Source: Alphaproteobacteria bacterium (GTDB lineage Bacteria > Pseudomonadota > Alphaproteobacteria > SMXP01). Taken from it: 8,203 bases of DNA. The first letter of the stretch is position 1. Each line of letters starts with the position of its first letter. This document shows positions 1-6,562 of the stretch, piece by piece. A model generated the notes under the pieces. The model ran no database searches. It saw only the letters and a list, made by a program, of their open reading frames with translations, and was not told the origin of the DNA. A program made the position numbers and the translations under genes. The stretch lies in the NCBI GenBank assembly GCA_021774995.1, contig JAJFIM010000470.1:1-8203 (forward strand). Direction: 5' to 3'.

Positions 1-1719
1 GCTATTGAAATGAAAAACCCTGACGACGCGTTCACCCGAACCGTCATGGTGCATGGAAACGGTGAAGGCCACGCCCGCGTCTTCCCTTATGACGGCGACC
101 TGACAAGACAACCAAAGCCAATTCGGATACAACATGCCGTCAAACTTGCGCTGGCGGGCTGTGAGGCCAAGCGGGTGCTCGTTTTGCTGGCTGGCGCCGG
201 CGCCGACATGGTGCTTGTGGACCGGCTGACTCAAGGTCAATCCGACATCACCGGCGTTGAACTCATTCCGGCCGTCTTTGAATGGCCCGCACAACAAGAA
301 CGCCTGGGTTTGCGGAAGTTTTTCAACAAGCCCAACATTCGGATCGTGGGCGCAGAGGGCCGGGAATTTCTCGCACGAGACGACAGCAAATATGATTGCA
401 TCATATTCTCATGGTCCGGGGCCAGCCGGGGCTATTTTACGGGCGTGTCGGCGGCGGCCCCCGGCTACCTTCTGACAAAAGAAGGCCTGTCTGACATATT
501 GTCCCACCTAACGCCCAATGGTCAATTCACCTTGCTCGCGGGAAACCGCGCCCGCGCGATGATCGCCGTGTCGGAATTGTTGCAGGAACAAGGCAAAAAC
601 GCGATTGAAAAAGCCTTCATGCTGGCGAGCGTATCCCCGCCCGATACGGAAAGGGATTATATTCTGTCCACTGCGGAAAATACGCGATTCCTTCTTGTTA
701 AACCGAATGGCTTTTCCCCCGAAGACGCGGCCGAGGTGCAAGACATCGTCAAATCGAATAACCTGCATCTGATTTACGATCCTGATCATGAGCCGGAGAA
801 ACAGAACGTTATCCACAAGATGCTGAAGCGCGCCGACCCCTACAGCTTCATCAATGACATTATATGGCAATCTGGAGCAGCCGTTTATCCGGCAGTGGAT
901 GATCGGCCCTTTGCGGCTGACCCCTTCCCCATAAAAGCCTATTTATCTACAGATTTCTGGTTAGGACTAAAGAACCCGGATTTCCCTGGGCGGATCAACA
1001 ATATCTGGAGGCTTAAGCTCTTCCACATGATTGTGGTGATCGGCCTCGTGGTCGCGAGCTTTGTTTTGATTCTGATTCCTCTGCTTGTCTCATACAACAG
1101 GCAAACGATTGGTCGGACTGTTGGGACTTCAAACCACATTATTTATTTTGCCTTCCTTGGAGCGGCCTTCATGTTCGTTGAGATGGGATTGATTCAGAAA
1201 TTGAGGCTTCTTGTGGGTCATCCAGGCCATACGATCGCCATCGTCCTGGCTTCTGTGATTTTATTTACAGGTGTCGGAAGCTTCCACTCCGGTAAACTAT
1301 TCGGTCGTGGATTTCTGACGTTTCGGCGGGCGGCCATTACCGCCGCCCTGACAATTGCAGCCACGCTCCTGCTTCTGGAAATCCTTATGCCTTTCCTGGT
1401 CGGCCTGCCGCGAATGCTCAAGCTTTTCCTGGCCTTTGGCGTCCCCGCAATACCAGCGTTTTTTATGGGGCAGCTATTTCCCCAGGGGCTTGCCGCTCTA
1501 ACGCACTCGGAAAGACTCATTCCGCTTTCCATGGGCGTGAACGCAATGGCCGGAACCATAGCAGCTGGATTAGGCGTTGCGCTTGCTCCCATTGTCGGAT
1601 TTCGCGCGGTCATTCTACTTGGCTGCGCACTTTATCTCATCGTCGCCTTTATGCCTCACCACGTCCGGACGGACATGGAGCGCGGCGCCCTGGGCTCTGG
1701 AGACGAGCCCAACAGTTGA
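1..1719 (+). CDS. Spermidine synthase-like membrane protein (5' end outside window)
   Basis: The frame is open from the first base, so the first visible ATG (position 10) is probably internal and the N-terminus is missing. Counting from that ATG, residues about 50-215 form a SAM-binding Rossmann domain like that of spermidine synthases: a strand and glycine-rich turn (VLVLLAGAGADMVLVDRL, 56-73), an acidic residue ending the next strand (GVELIP, 82-87), and YDCIIFSWSG (128-137). DDRPF at 297-301 is typical of the long SpeE-like membrane proteins. About six to seven hydrophobic helices follow (337-361, 377-394, 405-428, 440-465, 470-493, 504-528, 530-548), including FAFLGAAFMFVEMGLIQ and a GHP turn, both characteristic of that family. 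The Asp motif used for catalysis in true aminopropyltransferases (D-x-x-D-P) is replaced by FSWSG, so polyamine synthesis is doubtful. The substrate is unknown. The gene converges on the kinase gene. Family assignment is firm; function is not. Confidence 0.8.
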   Translation, partial: AIEMKNPDDAFTRTVMVHGNGEGHARVFPYDGDLTRQPKPIRIQHAVKLALAGCEAKRVLVLLAGAGADMVLVDRLTQGQSDITGVELIPAVFEWPAQQERLGLRKFFNKPNIRIVGAEGREFLARDDSKYDCIIFSWSGASRGYFTGVSAAAPGYLLTKEGLSDILSHLTPNGQFTLLAGNRARAMIAVSELLQEQGKNAIEKAFMLASVSPPDTERDYILSTAENTRFLLVKPNGFSPEDAAEVQDIVKSNNLHLIYDPDHEPEKQNVIHKMLKRADPYSFINDIIWQSGAAVYPAVDDRPFAADPFPIKAYLSTDFWLGLKNPDFPGRINNIWRLKLFHMIVVIGLVVASFVLILIPLLVSYNRQTIGRTVGTSNHIIYFAFLGAAFMFVEMGLIQKLRLLVGHPGHTIAIVLASVILFTGVGSFHSGKLFGRGFLTFRRAAITAALTIAATLLLLEILMPFLVGLPRMLKLFLAFGVPAIPAFFMGQLFPQGLAALTHSERLIPLSMGVNAMAGTIAAGLGVALAPIVGFRAVILLGCALYLIVAFMPHHVRTDMERGALGSGDEPNS

Positions 1720-1798
1720 CCCAGCGCCCCGCCGCTTGATCGATACGGGGGGAAAACCCTCAAAGATTTCGCGCCCGACATATTCGCTCAGCGCACGG

Positions 1799-1820
1799 TC
1801 TCCCGCGGGCGCGAGGGAGA
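1799..1820 (+). terminator. Possible weak terminator hairpin between convergent genes
   Basis: TCTCCC (1799-1804) pairs perfectly with GGGAGA (1815-1820). One G/A mismatch and two further C-G pairs lie inside, closing a GGCG loop, and TTT follows at 1821-1823. It lies 80 bases after the stop of the upstream plus-strand gene and 10 bases past the stop of the convergent kinase gene. The T run is short, so intrinsic termination is uncertain. Confidence 0.3.
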
Positions 1821-1829
1821 TTTGGTAGA

Positions 1830-4073
1830 TTATCCCGCGTTGGCGGCCTGCCGCACAATCCGCTCAGCGGGAAAGCGCACCGTCACCGTGGTGCCGGCGC
1901 CCAGTTCGCTTTGCAAATCGAGCGATCCGCTGTGCATTTCGACAAGAGATTTCGTGAGCGCCAGGCCAAGGCCGGTCCCATCGAATTGACGGTTAAGTTC
2001 ATTGTCTACTTGTTTAAATGGCGCCAAAGCCACCGGGATGTCTTCAAGCGCAATGCCGATTCCCGTATCTGAAATCTGAAATACATAACCGGCATCCGGG
2101 CTGGACCAGGCCCGTAACGCAACGCCGCCTCCCTCTGATGTAAACTTGATCGCGTTGGAAAGCAGATTAATGAGAATCTGCTTGAGCTTGAGTTCATCAA
2201 CAAAGAGCGGCGCCGCGTCATTCAACACCTCCCCCGTCAACCGCACGCCGCCCGTTTCAGCGCGCCCCCGCACGATGACCAGGCAAGATTCAATAACCTT
2301 GGAAACATCAACCACTTCCTCTCGCAGATTGGCCGCGCCCGATTCGATTTTGGATAGATTCAATATATCGTTAATGATATTCAGCAAATGCATTCCGGAT
2401 TGATTGATATGGTCAGCATATTCGATGTAGTTTGAATCGCCTACGGGTCCATGCGTTTGTCTACTGATCGTCTCTGAAAACCCAATAATGGCGTTGAGCG
2501 GCGTGCGCAGCTCATGGCTCATATTGGCGAGAAAAGCGGATTTTGTTTGATTGGCCGTTTCAGCGGCTATCTTGGCGCTAAGCAATTCATCGCGCGCCGC
2601 CTTTTCCGGTCCCACGTCCCGCAAAATAAGAGAGTAGAGATGCCCGCCGCCATTGTTAATCTTAGACAAAGATATCGTAACCGGAAATTCCTCTCCGTCT
2701 TTGCGGATGGCCGCCAATTCGGACCGGCTGTCCATTTGAATGCTCGTGACCGACCCTTGAGAAAACCCCTGAACGAAATTCCCATGCGTTGATCGAAACC
2801 TCTCGGGAATCAATTTCTCAACGCTCATGCCAATTGCTTCTTTTTCAGCGTAGCCAAATACCCGCTCCGCCCCCCGGCTGAAAAGCGTAATGTTCAAATT
2901 ATTATCGGCGAGAATAATCGCTTCTTTCGCAATCGTTAAAATGCCTGAAAGCATCTCGCGGCTCTTGCGCAGTTCGTGCTCCGCCGTCTGTTGCGCGGTG
3001 ATATCCTGAACCGTCCCGGCCATGCGCACCGGCCGCCCTGAAGGGCTGAATTCCACTTCTCCCTGGCCATGCAATATCCGTATCGCGCCATCCGGCAAAA
3101 TGATCCGGTGCTTGGTGTCATATCGCGCATTTCCTTCAAGCGCCTGCTGAACCAATTCTTCGATAAGCTGGCGATCATCGGGGTAAACGAGTTCCAGAAA
3201 GGCCGCATAATTGTCGTCAAAATCCCCCGGTTTTACACCGAAAATCCGGAATATCTGATCCGACCAAATGAGATGATCCGCCGCGACGTCCCATTCCCAA
3301 CTGCCCATTTTGCCGATACGCTGCGCCTTTGCCAGACCCGCTTCGCTTGCGACGAGGTCTTTGTGAAACTCCCGCGCCTTGACCTCCCATTCTTGCTGCA
3401 TCGCCAAAGCATGCCCGCCAAGCAACCTGATCGTCGCCCCGGCGATAACAAGCGCACTGACAACCCGCAGGACAAAACAGGAGACGCCGAACATGGCTTC
3501 AAAGTTTGCCGTGTTCAAAACAGAGGCGGGGAAAAAATCACCCGGCGTTGAAATCAATTGCGATGCGCCATAGAGCGCAAAACCCGCGCCGCCGATGAGC
3601 GCCGCGCGCCTGACCGGCTGTCCTTGTTTGAGTAAAGTTTTATCGAAGACATAGACATAAGCCGCCGCAAGAGCCGCAGGGACGCCCAAAGCCAGCCGTG
3701 TGAAAACTTCCAGCATGACCGGATCAGAGAACGTCCAGGCCGCTGCACACCAGATCACTTCAAAGCCGGTTAGTATGACCCACACCCGCCAGAGCCGCTG
3801 CACCCAGGCCTCAAGGGCAAACCGGAACAGAACCAGGTAAGAGAGGGCGGCGACGGCCAAAAGCCACTTTGTCTCTAAGTGTTCGGGGTCGAGCAGATCG
3901 AAAAGCGTCATCCATTCGAAAACGCCATGAATGATTCCGAAGACGGCGAGTGCAAAGAAACGCCGGCGAATATGTGACGCGCCGCTCGTGAACGCGCGAT
4001 AAGCGACGAACACCCCCATAACGAAGAATGAAAGACCGTAGAGGGCTATTGTGAGAGTTGCGATATGGCTCAT
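1830..4073 (-). CDS. Orphan membrane sensor histidine kinase (7 TM, two PAS, HisKA, HATPase)
   Basis: Predicted inner-membrane histidine kinase. Residues are counted from a TTG at 4088, which gives 752 aa; the ATG at 4073 (residue 6) is preferred and gives 747 aa, although neither start has a clear Shine-Dalgarno sequence. About seven hydrophobic segments (8-30, 43-63, 74-95, 100-120, 128-147, 163-182, 200-223) form a membrane sensor module. A PAS/PAC unit follows (about 255-370, ending GTVQDITAQQ), then a second PAS (about 378-495), a short coiled linker, the HisKA dimerisation domain with phospho-acceptor His525 (MSHELRTPLNAIIGFSE), and the ATPase domain: N box (LINLLSNAIKFT, Asn645), G1 (DTGIGI, 674-679), F box (PFKQVD, 690-695) and G2 (DGTGLGLALTK, 703-713). 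All catalytic boxes are intact, and no receiver domain is fused. The H-box and following helix resemble PleC/DivJ-type kinases of Alphaproteobacteria. No response regulator is adjacent, so partner and signal are unknown. Confidence 0.93.
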   Translation of the reverse strand: MSHIATLTIALYGLSFFVMGVFVAYRAFTSGASHIRRRFFALAVFGIIHGVFEWMTLFDLLDPEHLETKWLLAVAALSYLVLFRFALEAWVQRLWRVWVILTGFEVIWCAAAWTFSDPVMLEVFTRLALGVPAALAAAYVYVFDKTLLKQGQPVRRAALIGGAGFALYGASQLISTPGDFFPASVLNTANFEAMFGVSCFVLRVVSALVIAGATIRLLGGHALAMQQEWEVKAREFHKDLVASEAGLAKAQRIGKMGSWEWDVAADHLIWSDQIFRIFGVKPGDFDDNYAAFLELVYPDDRQLIEELVQQALEGNARYDTKHRIILPDGAIRILHGQGEVEFSPSGRPVRMAGTVQDITAQQTAEHELRKSREMLSGILTIAKEAIILADNNLNITLFSRGAERVFGYAEKEAIGMSVEKLIPERFRSTHGNFVQGFSQGSVTSIQMDSRSELAAIRKDGEEFPVTISLSKINNGGGHLYSLILRDVGPEKAARDELLSAKIAAETANQTKSAFLANMSHELRTPLNAIIGFSETISRQTHGPVGDSNYIEYADHINQSGMHLLNIINDILNLSKIESGAANLREEVVDVSKVIESCLVIVRGRAETGGVRLTGEVLNDAAPLFVDELKLKQILINLLSNAIKFTSEGGGVALRAWSSPDAGYVFQISDTGIGIALEDIPVALAPFKQVDNELNRQFDGTGLGLALTKSLVEMHSGSLDLQSELGAGTTVTVRFPAERIVRQAANAG

Positions 4074-4150
4074 GGGCGCGTTGCTCAAAGTTAGCCGAAG
4101 GGGCGCGGGTTCCGTCAGTGATATGTACGCGGATCATAATGGCGTAAAAT

Positions 4151-4168
4151 GGTTAACCTTGGATAACC
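4151..4168. repeat. Inverted repeat in divergent intergenic region
   Basis: GGTTAACCTTGGATAACC: the outer GGTTA and TAACC arms are perfect inverted copies, and the left half GGTTAACC is itself palindromic. It sits between the divergent kinase and antiporter genes and overlaps the -35 of the candidate antiporter promoter, so it is a plausible operator for a dimeric regulator. No regulator can be named. Confidence 0.35.
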
Positions 4169-4187
4169 AAGCAACGCAAGATACAAC
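4159..4187 (+). promoter_or_regulatory. Candidate sigma70-like promoter for the antiporter operon
   Basis: TTGGAT (4159-4164) and TACAAC (4182-4187) are separated by exactly 17 bases. They match the -35 and -10 consensus only partly. Transcription would start near 4194, leaving a leader of roughly 165 bases that contains the two hairpins at 4261-4304. The call rests on spacing and position, and chance matches are common. Confidence 0.28.
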
Positions 4188-4260
4188 TTTACGGGGAAAC
4201 TGCGCGCCGCCCTCTCTTAACAAATCTTTCTCACCTTCGAGGGGCGGCGGGTCGCAGCAA

Positions 4261-4304
4261 GGAAATATGCGGATTTCCCGCGCCCCCGCGTGAGTTGGGG
4301 CGCG
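4261..4304 (+). promoter_or_regulatory. Two abutting perfect stem-loops in antiporter leader
   Basis: GGAAAT (4261-4266) pairs with ATTTCC (4273-4278) around a 6-base loop. Immediately next to it, CGCGCCCC (4279-4286) pairs with GGGGCGCG (4297-4304) around a 10-base loop. Both stems are perfect and no base separates them. No T run follows, so this is not a standard intrinsic terminator. It ends 56 bases before the chosen antiporter ATG and could act as a leader RNA structure or, less likely, as DNA binding sites. It does not match a riboswitch class I recognise. The rest of the 4074-4360 gap shows nothing else I can assign. Confidence 0.4.
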
Positions 4305-4341
4305 CCATCGCACACGCGAATCAGCTATTCTCCTTCACCAG

Positions 4342-4346
4342 AGGAG
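4342..4346 (+). promoter_or_regulatory. Ribosome binding site deciding the antiporter start
   Basis: AGGAG lies 14 bases before the ATG at 4361. The spacing is long, but this is the only good Shine-Dalgarno sequence near the start. The in-frame TTG at 4295 would put this site inside the coding sequence and add 22 residues that are not membrane-like. Confidence 0.5.
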
Positions 4347-4360
4347 AAAAATATCCGCTT

Positions 4361-5614
4361 ATGGGACCCCTGGAGCATCTGGCGATCATCTGGTGCGGCG
4401 TTTTTGTCGCGATCTTTGCCGCGCGCAAAACCAAGCTCACCCCCGTTCTCTATTACCTGGCGGTCGGCGCGGTGCTGGTGAATACGGGCGTTCTGCCCGC
4501 TGAAAGCACGCCCTTCATTCGCGGTTTCGCCGAAATCGGCATTGTGGTGATTATGTTCGCCCTCGGTTTTGAGGAAACCACCAAGAATTTCCTGAAAAGC
4601 CTCAAGCGGAGCTGGGGAATAGCGTTTTTCGGCGCCGTGGCGCCGTTTTTTACCGCTTACTGGATCGCCGATTATTTCTGGCAAGACACCAGCATCGCTC
4701 TGATGTGCGGGCTGGCGATGACGGCGACGGCCGTGTCCTTGACCATGGTGTCGCTCAAAAACGAAGGACTGCAATCCACGCCGGCCGCAACCGGCATCAT
4801 GACCTCCGCCGTGCTTGACGATATCGCCTCTCTGACCTTGGTGGCCATTCTGGTTCCCGTGGCGACCGGCGACGCCGCGTTAAGCTTGATCGATATTGAG
4901 TGGGTGCTTGGCAAAGCGCTTTTGTTCTTTGGGCTTGTAACGCTGTTGGGCGCGTGGATTTTTCCCCATATTGCCGTCGGCGTGTTGGCGCGCATTCCCC
5001 TGATCAGGCGCTATGGGATCAAGCATGTGCTGGCCTTTGCCGGCGGCGAACAGACCACACTGACCGTGCTGACCATCGCCGCGCTTGTCGGTATCGCCGC
5101 GCACGCCATGGGCTTCCACCCGGCGGTCGGCGCCTATATGGCGGGTCTGGTGATCAAGGAGGAGTATTTCGAATTCCTGCAACACCCGGAAATAAATTAT
5201 TACGAGAACACCAAGAAGATCGTCGACGACATCGCATTTTCCTGGATCGGGCCGGTGTTCTTTGTCGAACTCGGCTCTAAAATCGTCTTTGACTGGGATA
5301 TTTTCTTATCCGTTATCCCGCAAACGGTCTTTCTTACGCTCAGTCTGATTGCGGCGCAAATCTCCTCGGCGGGCCTGGCCGCGCGTTACACAGGGCGCTT
5401 TGATTGGCCTGAAAGCCTGATGATCGGTTTCGGCATGCTGGGCCGGGCCGAATTGGCTTTTGTTGTCATCGACATCGCCTATGTGCAAAACAATATTTTG
5501 AACGCGGAGGCTTTCTATACGTTGATGTTCACCGCCTTCTGGCTAAATCTGGCCGTGCCGATTTCCATTGCGTGGTGGAAACCTTATTTTATGCGCCGCG
5601 CGGGCGAGAGCTAA
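4361..5614 (+). CDS. CPA2-family cation:proton antiporter
   Basis: Inner-membrane monovalent cation/proton exchanger of the Na+/H+ exchanger fold (417 aa). It is mostly hydrophobic, with about 12-13 membrane helices. Family hallmarks are the unwound-helix stretch AMTATAVSL (about 119-127), the ion-binding helix TSAVLDDIASL with adjacent Asp153-Asp154, PVFFVELG (298-305) and GRAELAFVV with Arg362 and Glu364. An Asp-Asp pair is the pattern of electrogenic antiporters such as NapA and NhaA, whereas KefB/KefC-type potassium systems usually carry Gln-Asp; Na+/H+ exchange is therefore a reasonable inference, but the cation is not proven. There is no C-terminal RCK/TrkA-N regulatory domain: the protein ends soon after the last helix (WWKPYFMRRAGES). 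The start was chosen at 4361 for its ATG, the AGGAG upstream and a natural N-terminus (MGPLEHLAII). It is first in a likely operon with the two small genes after it. Confidence 0.9.
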   Translation: MGPLEHLAIIWCGVFVAIFAARKTKLTPVLYYLAVGAVLVNTGVLPAESTPFIRGFAEIGIVVIMFALGFEETTKNFLKSLKRSWGIAFFGAVAPFFTAYWIADYFWQDTSIALMCGLAMTATAVSLTMVSLKNEGLQSTPAATGIMTSAVLDDIASLTLVAILVPVATGDAALSLIDIEWVLGKALLFFGLVTLLGAWIFPHIAVGVLARIPLIRRYGIKHVLAFAGGEQTTLTVLTIAALVGIAAHAMGFHPAVGAYMAGLVIKEEYFEFLQHPEINYYENTKKIVDDIAFSWIGPVFFVELGSKIVFDWDIFLSVIPQTVFLTLSLIAAQISSAGLAARYTGRFDWPESLMIGFGMLGRAELAFVVIDIAYVQNNILNAEAFYTLMFTAFWLNLAVPISIAWWKPYFMRRAGES

Positions 5615-5625
5615 AGGTCTAAAAT

Positions 5626-5925
5626 ATGATATTGGAAGTCGCCATACTGGATATAAAGCGAGGTCTGGAACAAGAGTTTGAGGCCGCTTTCGCCAAAGCT
5701 CAGATAATTATCTCAAGCATGGATGGTTATGCATCGCATCAGCTTCAAAATTGCATTGAAAAATCCAACCGCTATATTCTGCTGGTTAACTGGGAGACTC
5801 TGGAAAATCATACCGTTGGATTCAGAGGGTCAGAAAAATATCGGGAATGGCGCGAATTGTTGCACCACTTCTATGAACCCTTGCCCGAAGTTGAACATTA
5901 CAGAGCAGTGTTTGAAAATATTTGA
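5626..5925 (+). CDS. Antibiotic biosynthesis monooxygenase (ABM) fold protein
   Basis: Small soluble protein of 99 aa, the full usual length of a single ABM-domain protein (dimeric ferredoxin-like fold). Visible features are the opening strand ILEVAILDIKRG, the first helix with QEFEAAFAKAQ, SMDGYASHQL, and the hallmark YILLVNWETLENH (51-63) followed by FRGSEKYREWRELLHHFY. Members of this fold act as cofactor-independent monooxygenases, haem-degrading enzymes or uncharacterised stress proteins, so the fold is firm but the reaction is not. The stop codon of the antiporter gene overlaps the AAGG ribosome binding site (5614-5617), which lies 8 bases before this ATG. That spacing indicates co-transcription and possibly coupled translation. 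Confidence 0.85.
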   Translation: MILEVAILDIKRGLEQEFEAAFAKAQIIISSMDGYASHQLQNCIEKSNRYILLVNWETLENHTVGFRGSEKYREWRELLHHFYEPLPEVEHYRAVFENI

Positions 5926-5940
5926 GAGAAAGAGAGCGTG

Positions 5941-6402
5941 ATGCCAAAACTAGACCTAAAGATTCCGCCGCCCGTGGTCATGATCATCGTTGGCGCAGCG
6001 ATGTGGCTGATCTCAAAAACATTTCCGGGCATTCCTGTGGATGCTGAAATAAAACGCGCGGCCTTCGGCGTGATGGCCCTTATCGGAGTGCTTTTCGCGG
6101 CGACGGGAATCCGCTCGTTCAAAAAAGCTAAAACGACAATCAACCCCACAACGCCCGGCAGCGCGTCTTCGCTTGTCACCTCCGGCGTTTACAAATTCAC
6201 GCGCAACCCGATGTATGTGGGATTGCTGTGCGTGCTCATCGGCTGGGGCGTCTTTTTAGCAAACCTCTTCGCCCTCGCCTTCATCGCCTGCTTTGTCTTT
6301 TACATGAACCGCTTTCAAATCGGCCCGGAAGAGCGCGCGTTGGAGTCGCTGTTCGGCGACGCCTTTACGGCGTATAAAATACAAGTGCGCCGGTGGCTAT
6401 AG
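5941..6402 (+). CDS. Isoprenylcysteine carboxylmethyltransferase-like membrane methyltransferase
   Basis: Integral membrane SAM-dependent methyltransferase of the ICMT/PEMT superfamily, 153 aa, a normal length for the bacterial short form. Hydrophobic helices lie at about 10-25, 38-57 and a hairpin at about 92-121. The C-terminal SAM-binding signature is complete: TINP, GVYKFTRNPMYVG (82-94), then PEERALESLFGDAFTAYKIQ and the terminal VRRWL. Bacterial members rarely have prenylated protein substrates; lipid or small-molecule methylation is more likely, but the substrate cannot be read from the sequence. The start is taken as the ATG at 5941, preceded by a purine-rich GAGAGAAAGAGAG; a GTG at 5938 is directly in front and would add one residue. 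It begins 15 bases after the ABM gene's stop, so it is probably the third gene of the operon. Confidence 0.87.
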   Translation: MPKLDLKIPPPVVMIIVGAAMWLISKTFPGIPVDAEIKRAAFGVMALIGVLFAATGIRSFKKAKTTINPTTPGSASSLVTSGVYKFTRNPMYVGLLCVLIGWGVFLANLFALAFIACFVFYMNRFQIGPEERALESLFGDAFTAYKIQVRRWL

Positions 6403-6414
6403 GCGGGACGCAAA

Positions 6415-6552
6415 ATGGCTGAACTAAAAACCAGCTTTTCCTGCCTCTATATCAAGAAACTGGAGGATGTGGACTTGAAGGTACTGGAAAAGCTGATGCT
6501 ATCTCCGGTGAAAGACATGCGGAAAAAATACGCTTACGCGGGAATGACATAA
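6415..6552 (+). pseudogene. DUF1801-family remnant, apparently internally deleted (45 codons)
   Basis: An intact 45-codon ORF starts 12 bases after the methyltransferase stop, with a GGCGGGA stretch in front. Its first residues, MAELKT, match the usual start of one group of DUF1801 proteins. The next part, SCLYIKKLEDVDLKVLEKLM, then VKDMRKKYA, matches the C-terminal helix region of the same group, where it normally follows a conserved HKT/YKT-G-K sequence about 90-100 residues downstream. All of the middle of the domain is missing. The simplest reading is an in-frame internal deletion that joined the two KT-containing ends. The family comparison is from memory, not from an alignment. It could still be translated as a microprotein. 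It converges on the lipoprotein gene with a 10-base gap. Confidence 0.55.
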
Positions 6553-6562
6553 TTGGGAGAAT

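Noticed and set aside
1727..1750. CCCCG/CGGGG hairpin after the spermidine-synthase-like gene
   Set aside because: There are only five pairs around a 14-base loop and no T run on either strand.
4151..4168. Possible CtrA box (TTAA-N7-TTAA) or DnaA box (TTATCCA on the minus strand)
   Set aside because: The second CtrA half-site is wrong at the required spacing, and the DnaA match covers only seven of nine bases with no cluster of boxes. I kept it only as an inverted repeat.
4295..4360. 22-residue N-terminal extension of the antiporter from a TTG start
   Set aside because: The TTG has no ribosome binding site, lies within the GC-rich stem-loop region, and adds a segment unlike the family N-terminus.
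4325..4774. 149-codon minus-strand ORF
   Set aside because: It is antisense to the antiporter gene, starts inside it, and has no recognisable domain.
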